Shown here piece by piece: positions 24,230 to 33,718 of a stretch of 64,000 nt of DNA. Below the pieces are notes generated by a model. That model was given only the letters and a program-made list of their open reading frames with translations. It did no database searches and was not told the origin of the DNA. Within the stretch, counting starts at the first letter, position 1; each line of letters begins with the position of its first letter. Origin of the DNA: Gnetum montanum (taxonomy: Eukaryota; Streptophyta; Gnetopsida; Gnetales; Gnetaceae); assembly GCA_015680685.1 (NCBI GenBank), contig MNCI01015984.1, positions 1,044,652 through 1,108,651 on the forward strand. The letters run 5' to 3'. The translations under genes were made by a program, and so were the position numbers.

Positions 24230-26162
24230 CTCCTCCTTCCAACTTAGTCATGGGGAAGATGGCCATCTGTGTTAATCATCCATATGGCTCCTCAATTTTT
24301 TTATTTTTCTATTTTTTATTTTCCATGTTTTTTATTTTGCAATTTATTTATTTTACAACTTATTGAATTTCAAAAAAAATTCATTTTATACCAATGTTTT
24401 GTTCTAAACCATTATTAGTGCATTTGAATCTTTATTGAATATGTCACACTTTCTTCTATACTTTTTTTTGTTTTTTTTAAGTATGATTTTCAAATTCTTA
24501 CGAATACAAGTGCTTTATTGCCAACAGGACACAATGGTGTTGTAGCTGCTACTAATGGTGGTTTGTACTTAATGTTTGATTTACTACTATCTAGTTTCTA
24601 TTTTTGAATTTTTGTACCAATGGCTCAGTCATGGTTTCTTTTTCAAGGAACAGGAAATGAGTCCAAGACATCCACCCATCCACAAACTCTATGGTTTTCC
24701 TTGTTCTAGAAGTTTGAGGTCCCTTACATTAAATCAACTTTTAATAAATTTGTGACCTTGGTAGTTTCCAGAATTCAGAAGGATTCAAAAGTTTGAATAG
24801 GGTGTGACTTCAAGGGGACTCAATACTCTTTGTACTTGTCTACTTTCTTGAGTGCTTGAGTATTTTTCATGAACTTCTTATTGTTCCATTCCAACCACTA
24901 AATAGGAAGTCAACTAAAGTCTTTGCATGGTGTGATTCCTGTCCAAAAAAATAAAATAAAAAAGAGAGATTAAAAAACATGATGCAAATTCAAAGCACAC
25001 CCCTTAGACAAATAAATGGGTTACAAGCACTGGTTATGGGACTAGAAAGACATGTACCCATGCCTGAAGGTCCCCTCTAACTAAGGCCCTCTCTCACTTT
25101 CTACTTCTCTTTTCTTCTCTTTATGGAATAGTGGTTATTTTATGGAAGCACTCTTGTGTCTTAAGGGGGTAGATTAGTCTTGAAGTGGTAATGTGAAGTC
25201 ACTAAACAAAGTTGGTTTTGGTCTGAACTAAGGATGGATCTTCTTCAATCATGTTAAACATGAACTCCACAAGGGGCTTCTTAATCAAGAATCTAAAGGG
25301 CCTTGGATCTACGATGTAAGCTTAAAGGAAATAAAGAAATTTATTAGAACAAGCACACTCTTGTGAAACTCTCTTACTTCTATATCTCTTCTATATTCCT
25401 TCTATATCATAAATGAATATGTGATGCTACAATTATATAGGCCTTTATCTCCCAATAATAGATTTGGGGAGATAAGCATGAATCTAGGAAATCATGGGGA
25501 TGATCCTTATCATTTTATTTAAGGATCTTATAAACATGGAATTGGATCAGAATTACATGAATAGGATCTTATCTTATTTAATATAGATTTAAGAATGAGA
25601 TCTATCTAATTCTATTGTGGAACATCTAGTCATCATATTCCACATTTATGACCTTAGTTTGAAATTCCATTCCACCTTCTCTATCATCCATTTATGCTAT
25701 CCATAACTCACCACACTATCAATGTCCATGTTCTTAATTCCATGTCTTGGTTTGACATATTTTAATTCTTAGGTAGAATCTTTGAGGTTCTGGTCATTAA
25801 CTTCCATTAACCATTAGTCACCTATGGGGCCTATAGACTCCTTAGGTTGAGGTTATGAAAGGGTAAAAAGGGCATGTGCCTGCTATGGGGAGGATCCAAT
25901 TGCATATCCCTTGGTTAAGTTCATTAAATACCTTATCCCTAGACATTCTTGCATTCAGAATCTTTCGTACATCCATCTTCCACATCAAACCATGTGCTCT
26001 TTTACATATTTTGTTCATTAAATACGTTCTCCATCAAATTTTTTAATTTTTGAGCTTTCAAATATCCTCTTAAATTATTTTATCATATTCTTGGCTTTTT
26101 TGGAATTCCATGGACCCCAATTTCATTGAAAAATTCATTATATTTTTGGAGATATTCAACTT
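24230..26162 (+). other. noncoding 3' region of element C, first copy
   Basis: It starts after the pol stop with T-rich sequence and contains family blocks GGTGTGACTTCAAGGGGACTC (24800), GACATGTACCCATGCCTGAAGG (25048) and GGGGAGGATCCAATTGCATA (25889). From about 24740 onward this is one member of a direct duplication whose second member starts at about 27330. It carries a Copia LTR insertion at 25284-25648. Confidence 0.6.
25284..25648 (-). mobile_element. Copia-type LTR fragment inserted in the C 3' region
   Basis: This 365-bp block is absent from the second copy of the duplicated region (between 27876 and 27877). On minus, a 330-bp LTR runs from TGTGGAATATGATGACTAG (25644) to AGCTTACA (25315), with an AATAAA near its centre-right. 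Directly after it lies TCGTAGATCCAAGG, which resembles a decayed initiator-Met primer-binding site. TTA borders both sides. Only one LTR plus a short internal piece remains. Confidence 0.6.
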
Positions 26163-26260
26163 TGAAAATTTTGGCCGATGGGCCCCGTCAACAAAGCAAA
26201 CACATATACGAGGCCTCGTATACAAAGCCCCGTCGATGTGGTGGAAAAATAGTATAAATA
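26163..26260 (+). promoter_or_regulatory. internal promoter of element C with U3-like array (copy 1)
   Basis: GATGGGCCCCGTCAACAAAGC, GAGGCCTCGTATACAAAGCC and CCCGTCGATGTGG are followed by AGTATAAATAGG (TATA box 26253-26260). The word GGCCCCGTCAACA(A/T)AGC also occurs in the U3 of this element's own 3' LTR (32141-32157). No LTR end, primer-binding site or polypurine tract surrounds it, so it looks like an internal promoter. Confidence 0.6.
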
Positions 26261-26406
26261 GGTGCAACCCCACTTAGAATTTTTACATTTTCTCATAAAC
26301 ACCAAAGGAGTTTTTCAATTTTTCAAAGCCCAGAATCTTCCAGAGCCCATAACTCACAAACCGATTATCCAAATCACTCCGTTCTTTGATCTTATAGCTA
26401 CCGAAG

Positions 26407-26703
26407 GTAAGCTTTTCATTATGGGGATCACAAATGTACCATTTTTGACAAAAAAAATTGTGATTTTTTCTACAAAGGTTTAACTAAAAAATCAACTATT
26501 AAACACTAAATTACAAGAGTTAAACCTTTCCAACAAGCTCTGGTGATAATTATAATAAATAATTAATAAAATAATAATAAATTAATCAATCTACCATGGT
26601 CCAACCTTAGCCAAGTATACCTAGCTAATGAGAAAATTTATTCAAAAACTTTAAAGTTACACATTACATCTACTACTAGTCCATGGATGTGTTGTGATTG
26701 TAG
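26407..26703 (+). other. predicted intron before the third ORF (copy 1)
   Basis: Donor CCGAAG|GTAAGC at 26407 and acceptor TTGTGATTGTAG|ATGG at 26703 define a 297-bp AT-rich intron. The acceptor ends exactly at the third ORF's ATG. Copy 2 gives an intron of the same length. Confidence 0.55.
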
Positions 26704-27123
26704 ATGGCACCAAAAGGAAAGCACACACAGAAAGCAGGACCATTCCAACAAAGGGAAAAATGACCTAGAATGGGAAGAGGCTGAGAACATCCCCAACAAG
26801 AAGAACTGTTTGCAACCCATGCCACAAGTCCTCTTAGGGAGGAGGCAGAAGTGGAATCTATCAAACAGATTCCAAAACTAGCAATAGCAACAATAGAACA
26901 CTCCCATCAAGATGATGCACCTGCACAACCAACAAACCTCGAGGTGACCTTAACAGAGGCTTACCTAAATCAAATAAAATTGAGGAATGTCTAGAAATTA
27001 GTGCTCTAGGATATAAACTTTGGGCCTTTCCTGGAGCATGCACCAAGAGAAGTGTAGGACCAACTGAAGGCCTCTCACATGTGGCCAATCATCACTTCCA
27101 CTAGGGAGTGGTACATGGGAGAG
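26704..27123 (+). pseudogene. third ORF of element C, copy 1, cut by gap
   Basis: It begins MAPKGKHTQKAGPFQQ and is nearly identical to 28933-29352. It is interrupted by stops and then by the run of N from 27124. It may be an assembly artefact, since its near-identity to copy 2 contrasts with the diverged sequence just upstream. Confidence 0.5.
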
Positions 27124-27318
27124 NNNNNNNNNNNNNNNNNNNNNNNNNNNNNNNNNNNNNNNNNNNNNNNNNNNNNNNNNNNNNNNNNNNNNNNNNNNNN
27201 NNNNNNNNNNNNNNNNNNNNNNNNNNNNNNNNNNNNNNNNNNNNNNNNNNNNNNNNNNNNNNNNNNNNNNNNNNNNNNNNNNNNNNNNNNNNNNNNNNNN
27301 NNNNNNNNNNNNNNNNNN
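27124..27318. other. assembly gap (195 N)
   Basis: A run of N joins the two members of the duplicated segment. Its true length and content are unknown. Confidence 0.99.
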
Positions 27319-27334
27319 TCCCTTTCATTAAAGA

Positions 27335-28401
27335 AATTTTTAATAAATTTGTGACCTTGGTAGTTTTTAGAATGGGAAGGATTCAAAGGTTTGAATAGGA
27401 TGTGACTTCAAGGGGACTCAATACTCTTTGTACTCTTCTATTTACTTGAGTGCTTGAGTGTTTTTCATTGACTTCTTACTATTCCATATTCCAATCATAG
27501 GAAGTCAAATAAATTATTTGCATGGTGTGGTTCCCATCCAAATAAAATAAAATAAAATAATAATAATAAAAACTTGATGAAAATTCAAAGCACATCCCTT
27601 AGACAAATAATCGGGCTACAGGCATTGGTTATGGGACTAAAAAGACATGTACCCATGCTTGAAGGTCCCCTCTAACTAAGGCCCTCTCTCACTTGCTACT
27701 TCTCTTTTCTTCTCTTTATGGAATGGTGGTTGTTTTGTGGAAGTACTCTTATGTCTCAACGCAATGGATTGGTCTTGGAGTGGCGATGCTAAGTCACTAA
27801 AAGTGCTTGATTTTGGTTGAACTAAGGATGGATCTTCTTTGGTCATTTTAAACATATAATCCATAAGGGACTTCTTATGACCTTGGTTTTGAATTCTATT
27901 TTATCTTTTCCATCATCCATCTATGTTGATTGTAAATCACCTCACTATTGGTGTCCATGTTCTTGATTCCATGTCTTGGTTTGATGTATTTGAATTCTTA
28001 GGTAGAATCTTTTGGGTTTTGACCCTTAACCTCCATTGACCATTAATCATGTATGGGGTCCATAGACTCCTTAGGTTGAGGTTATGTAAGGGCAAAAAGG
28101 GCGTGTGCCTGCTATATGAAGGAACCACTTGCATATGCCTTTGTTGGGTTCATTAAGTACTATATCCCTAGGCATTCTGGCAATCAAAATCTTTCGTACA
28201 CCCATATTCCACATCAGACCCTATGCTCCTTTATATATTTTGTTCATTAAATATGTTCTCGATTAAATTTTTTAATTTTTAAGCTTTTAAAGATCCTCTT
28301 CAATGCTTTTATCATATTCGTCACTTTTTTGGAATTCCATAGACCCCAATTTCATCAGAAAATTCCTTATATTTCTTGAGATATTCAAATTTGAAAATTT
28401 T
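27335..28401 (+). other. noncoding 3' region of element C, second copy
   Basis: The same blocks as the first copy: GATGTGACTTCAAGGGGACTC (27399), GACATGTACCCATGCTTGAAGG (27643), GTGCCTGCTATATGAAGGAACC (28103). It lacks the Copia insertion. No coding segment. Confidence 0.6.
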
Positions 28402-28490
28402 GCTGATGGGCCCTGTATATGGGGTCCTGTCAGTGGAGTTGACTTGTATATGAGGCCTTGTTGACGTTAGTCAAAAATGGTATAAATAGG
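28402..28490 (+). promoter_or_regulatory. internal promoter of element C (copy 2)
   Basis: GATGGGCCCTGTATATGG, TTGACTTGTATATGAGGCC and TTGACGTTAGTC, then GGTATAAATAGG (28479-28490). This is a more decayed version of the array at 26163, with CpG sites changed to TG or CA. Confidence 0.5.
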
Positions 28491-28635
28491 TGCAACCCCA
28501 CTTAGAGAATTTTACATTTTATCACAAACACCAAAGGAGTTTTTCAATTTTTCAGAGCCCAAAACCTTTCAGAGCCCATAACTTACAAACTGTTTATCCA
28601 AATCACTCCAATTTTTGACCCTATAACTACTAGAG

Positions 28636-28932
28636 GTAATCTCTTTATTGTGGGGATCACAAAGGTACCATTTTTGACAAAAAAAATTGTGATTTTTTCT
28701 ACAAAGGTTTAACTAAAAAATCAACTATTAAACACTAAATTACAAGAGTTAAACCTTTCCAACAAGCTCTGGTGATAATTATAATAAATAATTAATAAAA
28801 TAATAATAAATTAATCAATCTACCATGGTCCAACCTTAGCCAAGTATACCTAGCTAATGAGAAAATTTATTCAAAAACTTTAAAGTTACACATTACATCT
28901 ACTACTAGTCCATGGATGTGTTGTGATTGTAG
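28636..28932 (+). other. predicted intron before the third ORF (copy 2)
   Basis: Donor TAGAG|GTAATC at 28636 and acceptor GTGATTGTAG|ATGG at 28932; 297 bp, as in copy 1. Confidence 0.5.
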
Positions 28933-31790
28933 ATGGCACCAAAAGGAAAGCACACACAGAAAGCAGGACCATTCCAACAAAGGGAAAAATGACCTAGAAT
29001 GGGAAGAGGCTGAGAACATCCCCAACAAGAAGAACTGTTTGCAACCCATGCCACAAGTCCTCTTAGGGAGGAGGCAGAAGTGGAATCTATCAAACAGATT
29101 CTAAAACTAGCAATAGCAACAATAGAACACTCCCATCAAGATGATGCACCTGCACAACCAACAAACCTCGAGGTGACCTTAACAGAGGCTTACCTAAATC
29201 AAATAAAATTGAGGAATGTCTAGAAATTAGTGCTCTAGGATATAAACTTTGGGCCTTTCCTGGAGCATGCACCAAGAGAAGTGTAGGACCAACTGAAGGC
29301 CTCTCACATGTGGCCAATCATCACTTCCACTAGGGAGTGGTACATGGGAGAGACATTTTTGTTCTAGAATAACAAGAAACCTAAAGAAACAGTAAATATC
29401 AAAGACATCTTAGTGTCCTACTCAGCGTAGGCCATTGCTGCAGCACTTGGGTTGCTCGAAATAGGGACAAATCTTACCGAGCTCCTGATGCATGTAGATC
29501 CCAGCATTAAGAAAGAATGGATGCAATAATGTTATGGTGTCAATTGCAAGGAGTTTGGCATGTTCACACCAGTAGAGAGGATCCATTACAAGATTGCAGC
29601 CTTCCACCTCAATCCCATTATGAGGCTAAGCAAAATCACTACCTTCTCTACCTGAGCATGTGCTGCTCTGAGTGGAAGATTCCCTCTCAACCTACCATAG
29701 TTAACTATCTAGAGATGGAGAAGAATTTTAAAGAAAACAAACATGGAAGGAAGGCACTCCTTTTTCCAAGCCTCATTAGAAAACTCTATTGAAGGGGAGG
29801 AATATTCTGTTACACCAACGACGATGTTAGAACTATTCTGACTGCCAACCAGGTGAAAATGATGAAGGATAAAATGCCTACAGCCATAATTCAAGAAGAA
29901 GAGTAATGACCTCCATCACCTACTACTCAAACAACAATGCTAGACATAGCTACAACCACACAATGATTTCATGAATATAGAGAATGACTCTTGAGTGAAC
30001 AAGAGCAAAGAGTAGGCATGATGGGAATCCATCCATATATAGATCAACCATGAGTCAACCTAATGAGGTGGCTTGAACAATCATTATAATGGGTGAGGGT
30101 GGACTCATTTTCTTAGCCTAAAAAATGAAACTACCCATGAAGTTGAATTTGAGTGCTAGAGAGGTCACAGTATCTCTAATAGAATAATAGCCACTCCCAA
30201 AAAATTTTGGAAACACTATGACCTTCTCACTGCACTTAGAAGAGGGTGAAAGGATAACTATCTTGGTGATGCAGCACCAAGGGCAAAAAATAGCAATAGA
30301 AGTGGTCATTGATAGGATTGCCAAAATGCTCAATGCACCTGCAGCATTTGCACTAGACATCATGATACTCAAACATGTGTAGACATCTACAAGAACTATA
30401 AGTGGTAGAATAAGTACAGCACAACATGAGGAGCTATTGAACCAACTAGTGGAAACCAAGCAACCACTTTCAGATGTCTTTGACCTTCCAGATAACATCA
30501 CTGTAACCAAGTCAGAGCTGCTAGAGGTAAGGGGCAAGAACATTTTATTGGAGGGGCAACTTGAAACAACCAAAGAGTGGAACAAACACTTGGCTATGGA
30601 GGTTGCCGAACTAAGAGCCCAAATTTTCAACCCTACATTTCTCAACCCAACACTCGTAAGAGATGAAGCTAAGCAATAGCTTCATTTTAGGCTCAAAGGG
30701 GTTGAGAATGCAATGGAGATAGTGGTGTTGTACAAATCCTTGGCCAAAGTGACATAGCATAAGATTCAAAAGGCCATGGATCAAACTTGCTAAGAGAATG
30801 TCCAACTAACCACAAAGAACCATGGCCTATAAAAAATTAAGGTGCACAAGTAGCAGTTAACAAATTTCATCCACCAATAGTAGGAGCAATTGGCCAAAGA
30901 AAATATAGAGCTAAGGAGATTAGTAGCAAAGAATAGGAATCTCTCCATGGAGGAGGTGCATGCTCTTCACCAAAAGACTACAATTGAGGTAGCCACTCGG
31001 AAATCTGAAGCTCTCAAATTTGAAAATGTTAAAGATCATTACAGAGAGTAGGTCTATCTAAAAAAGGAAATAAATAAAAAACGTATTCAATTGGTGAAGA
31101 CAAAGGTAAATGATGCCCTCCAAAAACTCTAGTAAGGAAGGGAAGTTTGCCAACCCATCATTAATGGAATAGATGCCTATAATAGGATGGGAATTCACAC
31201 AGAGTTATAGATTAAGGAGATGATGAAGTATATGGAGCTTGCCAATCTCTGTTATGCAAATCTAGCCATGTTGACTATCAAATGACTACAGTCTAAGTTG
31301 GAGAAGTAGGTGGCTAGCTCATACTTACTATACGAGGCCAAGTTCAAGCACCACAAGGACACCAAGGACAAGCTTGTAGTGGCTAATGTTATCGAAGTTC
31401 TCAAGGCATGTTTCACAAATCAAAGATCAACTACCAAGAATCTAGCTAGATGAAAGAATGACTACCATGAGCTACAAAATGCAATAAGGGCATTCAACAT
31501 TGAACATAAATAGTTCATTGCCTAGTTTGTCAACATAAAGGAGATGTTCCCAATCATGCCCTGTCCATGAGATGTTCCCATTCCAGCTGACACTGGTGAA
31601 GCTAAATGGAAAATGAATGATCCATAGAGCAAGGAGGAGAAGATGAAGGCATTGCTTCATGCCTTTCACCTTCCACTAGAGGTTGTAGTTGCAGCAGGAT
31701 AGGCACAGCCACCTCAACAATCGCACGGGCCCAAAGCTAGCAAAGGTCCTTTAGAGCCTCAAGAGCCATTACTGCCTAGGAATGTCTAAT
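28933..31790 (+). pseudogene. third ORF of element C, coiled-coil protein (broken)
   Basis: A reading of about 950 codons with stops and at least one frame change. N-terminal part (28933-29350): basic start MAPKGKHTQKAG, then LTEAYLNQIKLRNV, FGPFLEHAPREV and MWPIITSTREWYMGE. Middle (29350-29850): ILVSYSA.AIAAALGL, HVDPSIKKEWM, FTPVERIHYKIAAFHLNPIM. C-terminal part (30430-31680): long Glu/Lys/Leu-rich helices, such as SELLEVRGKNILLEGQLE, typical of coiled coil, ending in a Pro/Gln-rich tail. It sits between pol and the 3' LTR behind a predicted promoter and intron. I do not recognise the family; no signal peptide or membrane segment is apparent, so a retroviral envelope is not supported. A Gag-like accessory or DNA-binding regulator are alternatives. 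Confidence 0.55.
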
Positions 31791-32017
31791 CTTCACCACC
31801 ATCTTCACATCATAAAATGATGTGTTATTACAATTTTTGTAGAGTCATGTAACGGTGTTCAATTTTATGTCATGAACACCACAATTTTTGTAATTTATTT
31901 ATCTGTACACTCAAGCACTCAGTTTTGTCAAGTCAATTTGTTTTATTTTGTTAAGAGTCAATAAATAATCCCATACCTTCCCAATTTTGTAAAATAACTT
32001 GAGGATGAGTTATAATT

Positions 32018-32031
32018 CAATCGTGGGGGTA
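32018..32031 (+). other. polypurine tract of element C
   Basis: CAATCGTGGGGGTA directly precedes the 3' LTR and is preceded by CTTGAGGATGAGTT, as in the other elements. Confidence 0.75.
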
Positions 32032-32949
32032 TGATGAAGCATCAATAAGCTACATCGATGGGCCCCCATCGATAAGGCCCCATTTACATGGTGTTTCCCT
32101 ATCAATAGGGCTACGTCGACGTAGCATTTGCTACATTGTTGAGGCCCCGTCAACATAGCCCTAGAGGAAAAACTATAAATACAAGCACCTAGCCATATTT
32201 ATGGGCATTAGATTCATAGTAGTAGCCAAACTTTTACAGTTTTTACATTTGAAAGTTAGAATATTTCTCCCAAGTGCCCACAACAGGAGTCATTGAGTGT
32301 ATGGATCTTTATTTGAGCTTTGTTGTACCTAAGAATGACAGTGTGTACAGCAATAAAGATGAGCTTCTTGATAAACCTTACAACATTATGAATAGTTTAG
32401 ATATTTATTTATGCATTTAATACTTTTAGTTAATTATTTAATATTCTTTAGTAATTAAGCTAATTAAGAAAGATAAGCTAAATAGAATAAATACATAAGT
32501 ACGATTGCTTCAAGCATAACAAGTATTTGCTTGGTAATCCCAACAGCATTATTGCTTAGTGCACCCAGTAGCATAGTGCTTGGTAACCCAACAGTGGATA
32601 CGTGGGTTTAGGATGTGTACAAAAAGTGGGACTAGATTCTTATGTTAGGAATAGTTAAGGATTAGTTAGTTAGTTAAATAAAATTAGTCATTAAATTATT
32701 TTATCTCTCTTTTCAAGCACCAAAACCATAAAACAAAAAATGATATAAATAATATGCCTTGATTACTCTTAACCATACCATTTTGCTTCACAAGTATAAT
32801 CAATAAGATAATGAATGACCTTAGAGCAAGGTTCACTTCCTAGAAGACTAGTATACTAGAAACTATAAAATCCATAGAATTCGACCGAATCGCACATGAA
32901 CACTTTGTGATTCGTATGGTTGGGCATATGGGTACCTCACCCCTCATCA
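32032..32949 (+). repeat. 3' LTR of element C
   Basis: From TGATGAAGCATCAATAAGC to CCCCTCATCA, with ACTATAAATACAAGC at 32172-32186. It pairs with 17076-17991 and is followed by the target duplication ATAGT. Confidence 0.9.
32050..32162 (+). promoter_or_regulatory. U3 word array, GTCGAC/GGCCCC type (C 3' LTR)
   Basis: ATCGATGGGCCCCCATCGAT, then AAGGCCCC, GCTACGTCGACGTAGC (a perfect 16-bp palindrome) and GAGGCCCCGTCAACATAGCC lead to the TATA box. Confidence 0.65.
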
Positions 32950-32954
32950 ATAGT

Positions 32955-33593
32955 CTTAGAGAATAGTTAGTGAGTGCTTGCAATGTGGATCTAAGTTAGT
33001 TGTATAGCATCCTATTCAAGTGGCCATGTACCTGGACACATGCCATGAATGGCAATAAGATCGAGATTGACTCTTATTCATTACCCCACTTTGACTTAAA
33101 TTAAATTTACTTTCCATGCAATTTATGTTTCATGTACTTAGTTAATATTTATGTTTTCATACATGTTAATGAATTGGTAGAATGAGCATGACTAGTTTCG
33201 AGTGTAAGCATGTATTCGCTTAGTGATCCCAATAGCATAGCACTTAGTAATCTTTGTAGTGAATACGTGGGTTCATGACATGTATGGCAAGCTAGGCATG
33301 GACACTCATTTCCCATAGGCTAGTTTAGACTTTACTTTCTATTACTAATTATCTAAATAATTGATTTCTTTATTGTCATTAGGAGTAGCCTAAGGCTAAA
33401 ACAACATTAAGAATCATATGCCTTACTTTGGACTAAACCATACGTGATAAAGCTACCATGAAGACAACGAACCACAATCAAGGCATAACGATCTAGATTC
33501 CACAAGTAGTCCTATCTACAAAGTTTGACTGGATAATGTGTGAACACTTATGATTTGTATGGTTGGACATAGGAAGTATCTAACTATTCATCA
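32955..33593 (+). repeat. 5' LTR of element F, second part
   Basis: Continues the LTR interrupted at 17075; it matches 38992-39488 and 52158-52342 of the 3' LTR, ending ATTCATCA before the primer-binding site TTGGCACCATTGCTAGGGAT (33594-33613). Confidence 0.85.
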
Positions 33594-33613
33594 TTGGCAC
33601 CATTGCTAGGGAT
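33594..33613 (+). other. primer-binding site of element F
   Basis: TTGGCACCATTGCTAGGGAT, related to the tRNA-Asp complement with C-to-T and G-to-A changes. Confidence 0.7.
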
Positions 33614-33718
33614 GATGCTAGTTATCTAGATTAGTTATATCATACATAATCACTATAAATGCATTAATGATTTATCTTTTAAAAAATATTAAGTCACACA
33701 TATCATTAACTAACAAAA

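Larger units (their letters stand above)
24740..29352 (+). repeat. direct duplication across the gap (24740-27123 and 27335-29352)
   Basis: Both members read TTTAATAAATTTGTGACCTTGG...AAGGGGACTCAATACTCTTTG, through the family blocks, the internal promoter, the intron and the start of the third ORF, to TACATGGGAGAG. Upstream of about 26440/28670 they differ at many sites; downstream they are almost identical to the gap edge. The first also contains the Copia fragment. Confidence 0.85.
17076..32949 (+). mobile_element. Gypsy LTR retrotransposon C, with pol and third ORF
   Basis: This 15.9-kb element lies in the 5' LTR of F, flanked by ATAGT at 17071-17075 and 32950-32954. It has LTRs at 17076-17991 and 32032-32949, a primer-binding site, gag, protease, RT, RNase H, integrase, a noncoding 3' region that is internally duplicated across a sequence gap, a long third ORF and a polypurine tract. 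All coding parts carry many stops. The two LTRs have diverged clearly, mostly by transitions, so the insertion is old. Confidence 0.85.

Noticed and set aside
26163-26260. A further nested LTR insertion
   Set aside because: It has U3-like words and a TATA box but no TGATGA start, TCATCA end, primer site or target duplication, and the same layout recurs at 28402.
28933-31790. Envelope-like gene
   Set aside because: Position fits, but no signal peptide, cleavage site or membrane segment is visible; the C-terminal part is coiled coil.
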